A stretch of DNA of 64,000 nt from Alistipes sp. Zagget8. GTDB lineage: Bacteria > Bacteroidota > Bacteroidia > Bacteroidales > Rikenellaceae. This document shows, one piece after another, positions 32,786 through 40,361 of this stretch. Position numbers and translations under genes: made by a program. A model generated the notes under the pieces. That model worked only from the letters and a program-made list of their open reading frames with translations. It ran no database searches and was not told the origin of the DNA. The stretch is taken from NCBI GenBank assembly GCA_001941065.1, contig MSHJ01000011.1, positions 248,001 to 312,000 on the forward strand, in the 5' to 3' direction. Within the stretch, counting starts at the first letter, position 1. Each line of letters begins with the position of its first letter.

Positions 32786-34516
32786 ATGAAAAGGATATGG
32801 ATAGCGGCTGCCGCCCTGCTGATCGGGTGGGGTACGGCTGCGGCACAGAGTAAATATCAATATGAGATCGGCGGCATGATGCTGGGCAACGATGCCATGA
32901 GTCCGGGCGACCTGTTCTCCCTTTCGCAGGTGCAGTTCAATTTCAGCACCGCGCGGTCGATGGGTATGGGAGGTGCGTTCACCTCCCTGGGCGCCGATCA
33001 GGCGTCGATGTCGATCAACCCGGCCGGGCTGGGCATGTATCTCGAGAACGAGCTGGCGATAACGCCGATGCTGAGCCTGTCGCATTCGTCGACCGAGGGC
33101 GTGACGCCCTATCAGGGCAATTCGCGGAACCGCTTCGCGCTGGGGAATATCGGCGCCGTGTTCAATGTCTACGAAGGAGCCGGGCGGTTAGTCAGTTTCA
33201 ATCTGGGTATCGGGTATAACCGGTTGGCCGACTACAATTACAACTATTCGTTCCAATATGGGGGCGGCGACTCCTCGATCGCCGATGCGTTGGCCGTTCA
33301 GCTGGAATCCGGAAATATCGGTCTCAACAAGGACAAAGTCATAAGTCAGGGCGGATTCACCAACTGGGACATCGACCCGCTGTACTGGAACGGCGTGGCG
33401 GCTTATAAGTCCTACCTGCTTGACAGGAACGACGACGGCGTGTGGTATCCCTCCGAGATCGGCAGCAACGCGGTCATCGATGCCGGCACGTCGATGCGCA
33501 GCACCGGATCGGCCGGCGAGTTCGATATTTCGATGGGCGGAAATATCGGCAACAAACTCTATTTCGGGTTTACACTGGGCATTCAGCGCATCTATCAGAA
33601 AAAGGAGTACTATTACGGCGAAGCCTACTCCTACAACGGCGGCAACGGCTACGGATATGGTTACGGAACCGGAGACCCCGCAGTGTATGCCAACGGCGAC
33701 CAGCTTTCCAGTGTGATGCAGTCGATGGGGATGACGCAGACCTCGATCGTCGACGGTTCGGGCGTGAATTTCAAACTCGGTCTGACGTACCGTCCCTTTG
33801 CCGGGCTTCGTCTGGGCGTGGCTTTCCATTCCCCGACCTATTACTCCCTCGACCGGCGCTACCAGGTGGCCATGTCGACGGTTTCGCTGGGCCCCACGGA
33901 CGCTGACAAAGGCGATTTCCGGCCGCATGAGTATACGTCGGAGCAGTACTCCCCGGAGTGGCGCGACGAAAACGAATATTCGTGGTGTTTCGTGACGCCT
34001 TCGCGCCTGCTGTTCGGCGCTTCGTACACCTTCGGGCGGTTCGCCGTCCTGTCGGTCGATTACGAGCGCGACTGGTACAACGGGATTCGGATGAAGGACA
34101 TGCCCGAACAACCGGCCGGCCTGACGGTCTACGATTTCAAGCAGAATTTCAAGACCTTTTACAAAGGCTCGAACACCCTGCGGATCGGTGCCGAGATTCG
34201 GCCGCTGCCCATGCTGGCGGTGCGTGCGGGTTACGGGTACAACGGCTCGATGCTGAAAGATTCGAACATCATCCTCTCCTCGCCGGTCGTCTACCAGACG
34301 AACTATTATACGGCCGGACTGGGCATCAGTTTCAAGCGCACCTACATCGACCTCGCATACTGCTATGCACAGAACAAGATGACCCCTTATATGCTCTTCT
34401 ACGGAAACCGGTATGATATGGACGGTGTCGAGCCCGACGAGATTCACACGAGCGGACTTTACAAGACCGAGATCAACCGTCACAACGTGGCGCTGACGTT
34501 AGGATTCCGTTTCTAA
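32786..34516 (+). CDS. OmpP1/FadL/TodX-like outer-membrane transport protein
   Basis: This 576-residue protein has a signal peptide ending TAAAQ (about residue 21) and the FadL/PorV-type start FSTARSMGMGGAFTSLGADQ with SINPAGLGMY, which makes the N-terminal hatch of FadL-like channels. The rest alternates amphipathic beta strands and ends with LTLGFRF, a normal barrel C-terminus. Uptake of a hydrophobic compound is the usual role for the family; the ligand is unknown. It follows the Trp-rich lipoprotein by 35 bases with no terminator between, so they are likely co-transcribed. Confidence 0.85.
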   Translation: MKRIWIAAAALLIGWGTAAAQSKYQYEIGGMMLGNDAMSPGDLFSLSQVQFNFSTARSMGMGGAFTSLGADQASMSINPAGLGMYLENELAITPMLSLSHSSTEGVTPYQGNSRNRFALGNIGAVFNVYEGAGRLVSFNLGIGYNRLADYNYNYSFQYGGGDSSIADALAVQLESGNIGLNKDKVISQGGFTNWDIDPLYWNGVAAYKSYLLDRNDDGVWYPSEIGSNAVIDAGTSMRSTGSAGEFDISMGGNIGNKLYFGFTLGIQRIYQKKEYYYGEAYSYNGGNGYGYGYGTGDPAVYANGDQLSSVMQSMGMTQTSIVDGSGVNFKLGLTYRPFAGLRLGVAFHSPTYYSLDRRYQVAMSTVSLGPTDADKGDFRPHEYTSEQYSPEWRDENEYSWCFVTPSRLLFGASYTFGRFAVLSVDYERDWYNGIRMKDMPEQPAGLTVYDFKQNFKTFYKGSNTLRIGAEIRPLPMLAVRAGYGYNGSMLKDSNIILSSPVVYQTNYYTAGLGISFKRTYIDLAYCYAQNKMTPYMLFYGNRYDMDGVEPDEIHTSGLYKTEINRHNVALTLGFRF

Positions 34517-34536
34517 AGGGGGATTTCGAATAATAT

Positions 34537-34570
34537 AAAGGTCTGTCTTTGTGACGGGCCTTTATTTTTT
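34537..34570 (+). terminator. Terminator of the FadL-like gene
   Basis: An 11-bp stem with two G-T pairs (34537-34547 with 34553-34563) and loop TTTGT is followed by ATTTTTT. The loop holds the -33 element of the proS promoter. Confidence 0.75.
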
Positions 34571-34579
34571 GTATATTTG
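34548..34579 (+). promoter_or_regulatory. Promoter of proS
   Basis: TTTG (34548-34551), 20 bp, TATATTTG (34572-34579): a full consensus match. It overlaps the upstream terminator; the start codon is 32 bases downstream. Confidence 0.8.
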
Positions 34580-34611
34580 TCGTCCGAAATAAAAGTAAAA
34601 ATTAAAAAGAT

Positions 34612-36096
34612 ATGGCAAAGGAACTGAAAGACCTGACGAAGTCCGACGAGAACTATTCGCAGTGGTACAACGAACTGGTCGTGAAGGCCGGGCTGGCCGA
34701 AAATTCGGCCGTCCGCGGCTGCATGGTCATCAAACCCTACGGTTACGCCATCTGGGAGAAGATGCAGGCCGCGCTGGATCAGATGTTCAAGGATACCGGG
34801 CATCAGAACGCCTATTTCCCGCTCTTTATCCCCAAGTCGTTCTTCTCGAAGGAGGCCCACCACGTCGAGGGTTTTGCCAAGGAGTGCGCCGTGGTGACGC
34901 ACTACCGCCTGAAGAACGATCCCCACGGTAAGGGCGTTGTGGTCGATCCCGATGCCAAGCTCGAAGAGGAGCTGATCGTTCGCCCGACCTCGGAGACGAT
35001 TATCTGGAATACCTATAAAAACTGGATTCAGTCCTACCGCGACCTGCCGATTCTCTGCAACCAGTGGGCCAACGTCGTGCGCTGGGAGATGCGCACGCGC
35101 CTGTTCCTGCGCACGGCCGAGTTCCTGTGGCAGGAGGGACATACGGCCCACGCCACGCGCGAAGAGGCCATCGAGGAGGCTGAAAAGATGATTCACGTTT
35201 ACCAGAAATTCGCCGAAGAGTGGATGTCGCTGCCCGTGGTCGTGGGCCACAAGTCGCCCAACGAGCGTTTTGCGGGCGCCGAGGATACGCTCACGATCGA
35301 GGCGCTGATGCAGGACGGCAAGGCCCTGCAGAGCGGTACGTCGCATTTCCTGGGGCAGAATTTCGCCAAGGCGTTCGACGTGCAGTATGTCAACAAGGAG
35401 GGCAAACTCGAATACGTGTGGGCGACCTCGTGGGGCGTCTCGACGCGCCTGATGGGTGCGCTCATCATGGCCCACTCGGACAACAACGGTCTGGTGCTGC
35501 CGCCGAAGCTCGCGCCGATCCAGGTGGTGATGGTCCCCATCTACAAGGGCGAAGACCAGCTGGTTGAAATCCGGGCCCGTTTCGAGGCCATCGCCGCACA
35601 GCTGAAGGCCAAGGGCATTTCGGTCAAGATCGACGATCGCGACAACGTGCGTTCGGGCTTCAAGTTCGCCGAATACGAGCTGAAGGGCGTTCCCGTGCGT
35701 CTGGCGATGGGGCCGCGCGATATGGAGAACGGCACGATCGAACTGGCTCGCCGCGACACGCTCGAGAAGCAGACCGTTTCGCAGGAGGGGCTCGTGGAGC
35801 TTATCGAGGGGCTGATGACCGAGATTCAGGAAAATATCTACAAGAAGGCGTTGGCTTTCCGCGAGTCGATGATTACGAAGGTCGATACGTGGGAGGAGTT
35901 CAAGCGGGTGTTGGACGAGAAGGGCGGCTTTATACTCGCCCACTGGGACGGCACGGTGGAGACCGAGGTGGCGATCAAGGATGCCACGAAAGCCACGATC
36001 CGCTGCATTCCGGTCGGTGCTCCCGACGAGGAGGGCGTGTGCGTCTTCTCGGGAAAACCGTCGCACCGCCGCGTGTTGTTCGCCCGCAGCTATTAG
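34612..36096 (+). CDS. proS: Prolyl-tRNA synthetase, short (eukaryote/archaeal-like) type
   Basis: The 494-residue class II enzyme charges tRNA-Pro. Motif 2 appears as [20 protein letters not shown], motif 1 around [20 protein letters not shown] and motif 3 near residue 275 with [20 protein letters not shown]. The anticodon-binding domain follows (about 300-405, [12 protein letters not shown]) and the zinc-binding-like C-terminal domain ends in LFARSY, a conserved terminal tyrosine of this type. It lacks the bacterial editing insertion, as is normal in Bacteroidetes. It stands alone between its own promoter and terminator. Confidence 0.96.
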   Translation: MAKELKDLTKSDENYSQWYNELVVKAGLAENSAVRGCMVIKPYGYAIWEKMQAALDQMFKDTGHQNAYFPLFIPKSFFSKEAHHVEGFAKECAVVTHYRLKNDPHGKGVVVDPDAKLEEELIVRPTSETIIWNTYKNWIQSYRDLPILCNQWANVVRWEMRTRLFLRTAEFLWQEGHTAHATREEAIEEAEKMIHVYQKFAEEWMSLPVVVGHKSPNERFAGAEDTLTIEALMQDGKALQSGTSHFLGQNFAKAFDVQYVNKEGKLEYVWATSWGVSTRLMGALIMAHSDNNGLVLPPKLAPIQVVMVPIYKGEDQLVEIRARFEAIAAQLKAKGISVKIDDRDNVRSGFKFAEYELKGVPVRLAMGPRDMENGTIELARRDTLEKQTVSQEGLVELIEGLMTEIQENIYKKALAFRESMITKVDTWEEFKRVLDEKGGFILAHWDGTVETEVAIKDATKATIRCIPVGAPDEEGVCVFSGKPSHRRVLFARSY

Positions 36097-36140
36097 TCGG
36101 CTGTTTTCGATGATTGCGGCGCATCTGCCGCACATCGCTC

Positions 36141-36188
36141 AAATCTCCGAATGGGACGTCCGTAAAGGACTACCCATCCGGAGATTTT
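36141..36188 (+). terminator. Terminator of proS
   Basis: A long hairpin (AAATCTCCG at 36141 pairs with CGGAGATTT; ATGGG with CCCAT, GTCC with GGAC inside) is followed by TT. The run of T is inside the right arm and its end. Confidence 0.75.
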
Positions 36189-36307
36189 TCACGATGCACG
36201 ACATCTGCACCACACTGATCGAAAACCGGCGCGGTCTGTACCGTGCCGATTCCAATTCAAAAAGATGTGCCGAGGTTTCCGACAATGGGATTCCGGAAAT
36301 ATTTTCG

Positions 36308-36315
36308 TACTTTTG
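36308..36315 (+). promoter_or_regulatory. Promoter -7 box of the CDF transporter gene
   Basis: TACTTTTG matches TAnnTTTG; it lies 18 bases before the start codon. No TTTG was found at -33. Confidence 0.55.
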
Positions 36316-36333
36316 ATTCACGAACCTTTATCT

Positions 36334-37266
36334 ATGTCCGACGCTCTGGAAATACGCAAACGCCGCATTTACCGCGTGACCTTCATCGGCTTCGCGGTCA
36401 ACCTCGTGCTGTCGCTCGTGAAGCTCGCCGCCGGCATCCTCGGACGAAGCGGCGCGATGGTCGCCGATGCCGTGCATTCGTTCTCGGACCTGGCGACGGA
36501 CATCGTCGTGATCGTCTTCGCGCGGATTTCGTCCAAACCCCGGGACGACGGGCACGACTATGGCCACGGCAAGTACGAGACCCTCGCCACGATACTCATC
36601 AGCCTTGCGCTGGGCGTCGTGGGCGTCGGTATCCTCGTCAACAGCATCGGCTCCATCCGCGTGGTAATCGACGGCGGGCTGCTGCCCCGGCCCGGACTGG
36701 TGGCCCTCGCGGCGGCGGTCGTGTCGATTGCGGCCAAGGAGATTCTCTACCGTTATACCGTGCGCGAGGGACGAGCGATCGACAGCCCCAGCGTCGTGGC
36801 CAATGCCTGGCACCACCGCAGCGACGCCCTTTCGTCGCTCGGAACGCTCGTCGGCATCGGCTGCGCCTATTTTTTGGGCGACCGGTGGCGCATTGCCGAC
36901 CCGATCGCTGCGCTGGTTGTGGCGGTGTTCATCTTCAAGGTGGCCTTCGACCTGATCCGCACGGGGCTCGGCGAACTGCTCGAAAAGTCGCTTCCCGAAG
37001 AGACGGAACGGGAAATCCTGCATATCGTAACCGCCGATCCCGCCGTCCGGGAGCCGCACAACCTCCGTACGCGGCGCATCGGCGCTTCGATTGCCGTCGA
37101 GGTGCATGTCCGTGTCGACGGGGCGATGACCGTCGCCTGTTCCCATGCGCTGACGGTCGGCATCGAACGCCGCCTGCGGGAGCGTTTTGGCGAGGGGACG
37201 ATGATTGCCATTCATGTCGAGCCGCTGAAACAGCGGGAGCAGCCGGCGGACAAAGCCCGGCAATAA
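36334..37266 (+). CDS. Cation diffusion facilitator (CDF) metal efflux transporter
   Basis: The 310-residue inner-membrane protein has six hydrophobic segments and the CDF metal site pattern: VADAVHSFSDLATD in the second helix, HDYGHGKYETLA after the third, and WHHRSDALSSLG in the fifth. The C-terminal domain of about 90 residues (ILHIVTADPAVREPHNLRTR) is the usual cytosolic dimerisation domain. FieF-like Fe/Zn/Mn efflux by proton exchange is the family role. I take the ATG at 36334 as the start because the upstream frame is not protein-like. Confidence 0.92.
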   Translation: MSDALEIRKRRIYRVTFIGFAVNLVLSLVKLAAGILGRSGAMVADAVHSFSDLATDIVVIVFARISSKPRDDGHDYGHGKYETLATILISLALGVVGVGILVNSIGSIRVVIDGGLLPRPGLVALAAAVVSIAAKEILYRYTVREGRAIDSPSVVANAWHHRSDALSSLGTLVGIGCAYFLGDRWRIADPIAALVVAVFIFKVAFDLIRTGLGELLEKSLPEETEREILHIVTADPAVREPHNLRTRRIGASIAVEVHVRVDGAMTVACSHALTVGIERRLRERFGEGTMIAIHVEPLKQREQPADKARQ

Positions 37267-37653
37267 AAGCAGGAGGCCGCGGCGCACGGGATCGCGCAGC
37301 GATGCGCCGCAACCGCCGGGTCGTTTCTGTGCGGGCGCAGCCGGCGGGCGAAAACTCGACGGCGGGTTCTGCCGTTTCACCGAAAGTCGTTTTTTTGCAT
37401 TTTGTCCGGTCTCGGGCCTTTTCCGGCATGGATTTTGTTCATCCCGGGGTGAAAAATAGTGCCGGCAAATTTCCGGCAGAGTAGAAAAATATTTGGTATT
37501 TTCGGAAATAGTGCGTATCTTGCCGACGTAGAGCCTCCGGAAATGCCGACATTTCTCAAGGCCCGAACAATGAATAACAACCATCTTAACTCTAAAAAAG
37601 ATCGCCTATCGGGAAAGAAATCTACTCTTAGTAACTAATTAGGAGACAAGAGT
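37267..37653. other. Intergenic region with hairpin and promoter of the sigma gene
   Basis: A hairpin without T-run (GCGGCGCA 37279-37286 with TGCGCCGC 37303-37310) may end the CDF transcript. A promoter is at 37492-37522: TTTG, 20 bp, TATCTTG (one base short of consensus), giving a leader of about 125 nt for the sigma gene. No gene is seen. Confidence 0.55.
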
Positions 37654-38238
37654 ATGAACGTGCAAGTATTAAGTGACCAGGTATTGCTTAATCACTACCT
37701 TTCAGGTGACCGGAGTGCTATATCCAAACTCATCGAACGTCATAGCCGCAGGGTGAAGGACTACATCCACATGATGGTCAAAGACCGCGATGTGGCGGAC
37801 GATATTTTTCAGGAGACATTCATCAAAGCTGTCCGTGTGATCGACGAGGGCCGTTATACCGATAACGGTAAGTTCCTGTCGTGGATTCTGCGCATCGCCC
37901 ACAACCAGGTGATCGACCATTTCCGCGCACAGCGGCAGAACAAGTCGGTCAGCGAGTCCGAAGCGGGCTACGACGTGCTGGGCACGCTGAAACTGGCCGA
38001 ACGCACCGTCGAGGATTCGATGGTCTGCGACCAGATCGAGCGCGACGTGCGGGCGTTGGTCGAGCTGCTGCCCGCCGAGCAGCGCGAGGTGGTGATTATG
38101 CGCTATTTCTCGGGGCTGAGTTTCAAGGATATAGCCGAGCAGACCAACGTGAGTATCAATACCGCGCTGGGACGCATGCGCTATGCGCTCATCAACCTGC
38201 GGAGGATGATCAAGGAAAAAAATCTGATTCTGAGCTGA
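37654..38238 (+). CDS. Sigma-70 family RNA polymerase sigma factor (ECF-like, orphan)
   Basis: The 194-residue protein has region 2 at about 22-95 (DRDVADDIFQETFIKAVRV, then SWILRIAHNQVIDHFRAQ) and region 4 at about 130-185 (VVIMRYFSGLSFKDIAEQTN). It is not paired with FecR or a SusC gene. Relatives of this type are widely conserved in Bacteroidales as single-copy genes, which suggests a core envelope or general role rather than PUL control. It is followed by a 49-codon gene. The leader is long, so post-transcriptional control is possible. Confidence 0.92.
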   Translation: MNVQVLSDQVLLNHYLSGDRSAISKLIERHSRRVKDYIHMMVKDRDVADDIFQETFIKAVRVIDEGRYTDNGKFLSWILRIAHNQVIDHFRAQRQNKSVSESEAGYDVLGTLKLAERTVEDSMVCDQIERDVRALVELLPAEQREVVIMRYFSGLSFKDIAEQTNVSINTALGRMRYALINLRRMIKEKNLILS

Positions 38239-38300
38239 CACCGCACAATAATCCCCCGGCGGGCTGCGTTATATGGATAAAGCAAGCTAAAACAAGGCCT

Positions 38301-38450
38301 ATGGAGGATATTGACAAAAATGAGGTTTCAGACAACGGCATCTCCGAAGACGAAGATTTAATGATGCGGGAGGTGATTCAAGGTGATGCGGATTTGTGTT
38401 ATTTGCATCATTACCTCTCGGAGGTCTTCCGGAACGGGGATAATTTTTAA
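38301..38450 (+). CDS. Small acidic protein after the sigma gene
   Basis: This 49-codon frame begins ATGGAGGATATTGAC and ends TTTTAA, and lies 62 bases after the sigma stop. The product is strongly acidic (13 Asp/Glu in the first 30 residues), with a helical C-terminal half (CYLHHYLSEVFRNG). There is no signal peptide. It precedes a strong terminator, so it is the last gene of the sigma transcript. An anti-sigma or accessory role is possible by position only. Confidence 0.55.
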   Translation: MEDIDKNEVSDNGISEDEDLMMREVIQGDADLCYLHHYLSEVFRNGDNF

Positions 38451-38470
38451 GGGTTAATTTTTGATGGGGA

Positions 38471-38497
38471 AGGGCGCCGGGAGGCGCCCTTCATTTA
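38471..38497 (+). terminator. Intrinsic terminator of the sigma operon
   Basis: A perfect 8-bp stem (AGGGCGCC/GGCGCCCT, GGGA loop) is followed by TCATTT. Confidence 0.7.
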
Positions 38498-38516
38498 AAG
38501 TGACGCCCATCGAATT

Positions 38517-38610
38517 CGCGGCATTCCGCCGCGTTTATAGACCTGACCCCACCCTAAACCCCTCCCTCGGGAGGGGCTTAGTGCCGCGGAGCGGCAAAGG
38601 GGGCTTCCGA
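38517..38610 (+). repeat. Triple-hairpin intergenic repeat, copy 2
   Basis: Three hairpins occur in the same order as at 551-646: 38517-38522/38528-38533, 38559-38566/38569-38576 and 38582-38587/38591-38596. The connectors TCTGACCC/CCTGACCC, AAACCCC and GGGGCTTAGTGCCGC are shared. It lies between the sigma operon terminator and the DUF488 gene. Confidence 0.75.
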
Positions 38611-38659
38611 ATGGCCGGTCGGTCTGCTTTTTGCTTCTTCCCCTTAAAAACAGACAGCT

Positions 38660-39034
38660 ATGACACGTGTACGAATTAAGCGCGTTTACGAAGCGCCGGC
38701 GCCGGACGACGGCTGTCGGGTGCTGGTCGACAAACTCTGGCCCCGGGGCGTCCGCAAGGAGGCCCTGCAATACGATCTCTGGGCCAAGGACATCGCGCCC
38801 TCGGCCGGACTGCGCAGCTGGTATCACGCCGATCCTGCGGGACGGTGGCAGGAGTTCCGCCGCCGTTATACGGAGGAGCTGCGCGGTTCGCAGGCCGTGC
38901 GGGATTTTGTCCGCGAAATCGCGGGTGCCGGGACCGTGACGCTGCTCTACGCCTCGAAGAACGCCGCCGAGAACCATGCGCTCATCCTGCAGGAGTTCCT
39001 GCAGCGTGCCGCGGAAGGCGTTACAGCCGTTTGA
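38660..39034 (+). CDS. DUF488 family protein (YeaO-like)
   Basis: The 124-residue cytosolic protein matches the DUF488 pattern: IKRVYEAPAPDDGCRVLVDK at the start, LWPRGVRKEALQYDLWAKDI, SAGLRSWYHADPAGRWQEFR and LLYASKNAAENHALIL near the end. Members are common in bacteria but of unknown function. Its last 14 bases overlap the 3' end of the convergent cystatin-like gene. Confidence 0.85.
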   Translation: MTRVRIKRVYEAPAPDDGCRVLVDKLWPRGVRKEALQYDLWAKDIAPSAGLRSWYHADPAGRWQEFRRRYTEELRGSQAVRDFVREIAGAGTVTLLYASKNAAENHALILQEFLQRAAEGVTAV

Positions 39035-39386
39035 TGCCGGTGATCCGGGCCTCTCCCTGTCCCGGAAGCGGCTGGTAGACGGTCACCTCGGCCCGGTAGG
39101 CCGAGGTATCGGGCGCCACGGTCTGCGCTTTGCAGACAAAGCGGTAGTTGAGTCCCGCGACGACCTGGGTGGCGACGCTTTCGGGGGTGTATTCCACACC
39201 CGTGAGGTCGGCCGTCACCTGGCGGAACAGCTCCAGCTCTTGCGCGTCGGGTTGGCGCTGTTCGGTATAACCGCCGACCATTGCCGTTTTTTCGCGGCTC
39301 TCTTCGGGTTTCCCGGTTTTGGAGGCCGGACCTCCGCAGGCCGCTAAAACGGCGGCTGCCAGTGCCGGGATCAGAATTCTTTTCAT
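39021..39386 (-). CDS. Cystatin/stefin-like lipoprotein (putative cysteine-protease inhibitor)
   Basis: The 121-residue protein has lipobox LAACG (Cys17). The rest matches the cystatin fold in all three inhibitory elements: an N-terminal Gly-Gly (MVGGY, 36-40), the central loop QVVAGLNYRF (74-83), and the second loop PLPGQGE (106-112). In human stefins these are GG, QVVAG and LPGQ, which insert into papain-like active sites. The helix between them is also present (AQELELFRQVTADLTG). It would be an envelope-anchored inhibitor of its own or host papain-type proteases; activity is inferred. The start is the ATG at 39386, with promoter box upstream. Confidence 0.8.
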   Translation of the reverse strand: MKRILIPALAAAVLAACGGPASKTGKPEESREKTAMVGGYTEQRQPDAQELELFRQVTADLTGVEYTPESVATQVVAGLNYRFVCKAQTVAPDTSAYRAEVTVYQPLPGQGEARITGIKRL

Positions 39387-39408
39387 GGATGCGTATGATT
39401 TGCAAATC

Positions 39409-39416
39409 CAAAGATA
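39409..39416 (-). promoter_or_regulatory. Promoter of the cystatin-like gene
   Basis: Minus strand TATCTTTG is an exact -7 box, 22 bases before the start codon. A GTTG at 39438-39441 (spacing 21) stands in the -33 position. Confidence 0.65.
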
Positions 39417-39452
39417 GCTGATTTCCGTTCCCTTTGCAACAGCTGGGGACGG

Positions 39453-39488
39453 AAAAAGCGGGACGCTGTCGGATAACGTCCCGCTTTT
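39453..39488 (-). terminator. Terminator of the HdeD-like gene
   Basis: A perfect 12-bp stem (39454-39465 with 39477-39488, 11-base loop) carries T-rich tails on both strands. Confidence 0.8.
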
Positions 39489-39504
39489 CGAAGGAGATGC
39501 GGCC

Positions 39505-40092
39505 TCAGCAGTCACCGCCGAGGCAGTGATGGGCATTGCGGAGCTGGAGGGCCAGCGAGAAGGCCGCGATGCCTGCGAAAAGCAGCGTGATGCCGACCCA
39601 GACGATGACCGCCGTGGTGCCGAACACCAGCGGCTGGAACAGAATCCACAGCGAACACAGCAGAAGCAGGACCCCCGTGAAGACGGTCCACCCTGCGCCG
39701 GGGACCTCCATGGCGCTCATGTCCCCGCCCAGTCCGATGGAGCTGAATCCGCGCATCATCAGCCAGAAGCCCAGGAAGATGGGCAGCGTGGCGGCCGACA
39801 GCGCGACGTTGAAGATCAGGATGATGCCGAGGATGATTTCGATAATGCCCCCGGCCATCATCCAGCCGCGGCCGGTGATGAAATGGCGGTTGGCCGACGA
39901 GAGCACCACTTCGAGGATTCCCGAAATCAGCATCAGCCAGCCGAAGACGAGCGACATGCCCAGATAGCTCTGGGCCGGGAACACGAAGGTCAGCACGCCG
40001 ACTGCGAACAGCGCGATGCCGACGATCAGTAGCAGCCACCAGTAACGGACGGCCCGCTTCGAATTTTCGATCAGTGTGGAAAAATTGTTCAT
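39505..40092 (-). CDS. HdeD/DUF308-family membrane protein
   Basis: The 195-residue protein has six hydrophobic segments arranged as three DUF308 hairpins, for example WWLLLIVGIALFAVGVLTFV, then FGWLMLISGILEVV, and ending with a short cysteine-containing tail (HHCLGGDC). HdeD in E. coli is linked to acid resistance; function in Bacteroidales is unknown. The ATG at 40092 precedes MNNFSTLIENSKRAVRYWW; the further upstream in-frame codons are not convincing. Confidence 0.85.
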   Translation of the reverse strand: MNNFSTLIENSKRAVRYWWLLLIVGIALFAVGVLTFVFPAQSYLGMSLVFGWLMLISGILEVVLSSANRHFITGRGWMMAGGIIEIILGIILIFNVALSAATLPIFLGFWLMMRGFSSIGLGGDMSAMEVPGAGWTVFTGVLLLLCSLWILFQPLVFGTTAVIVWVGITLLFAGIAAFSLALQLRNAHHCLGGDC

Positions 40093-40297
40093 GGTATACG
40101 GATTTGCCGCTATACGAGCAATTTGCGTACCAGACCGATGCGTGCGCAACCGGAGTTCCGGGCGGCTCGCACCGCTGGCTGTATGCCGCTCCGGATGCCT
40201 CTGTAGGAGGATTCCGGCCGGGTTCTGCCGGCGGGAAACGGCGGCTTTTCTCCGGAATCGCCTGTTTTGGTCGTTTTTGTAGTTTAAAAATGCTTTT

Positions 40298-40330
40298 TTT
40301 GTATTCTATCCGACAAATTTTGTACTTTTG
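40298..40330 (+). promoter_or_regulatory. Promoter of the second SusC/SusD pair
   Basis: TTTG (40298-40301), 21 bp, TACTTTTG (40323-40330): a full consensus match. The start codon is 31 bases downstream. The upstream part of the gap (40093-40297) shows nothing else. Confidence 0.8.
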
Positions 40331-40361
40331 TATCAGATTATTGTAATAAGTGACGCCCCTT

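Noticed and set aside
38660..39386. The convergent overlap of the DUF488 and cystatin-like genes was considered as a sign that one is false.
   Set aside because: Both proteins have complete family patterns, and the overlap is only 14 bases at the 3' ends.
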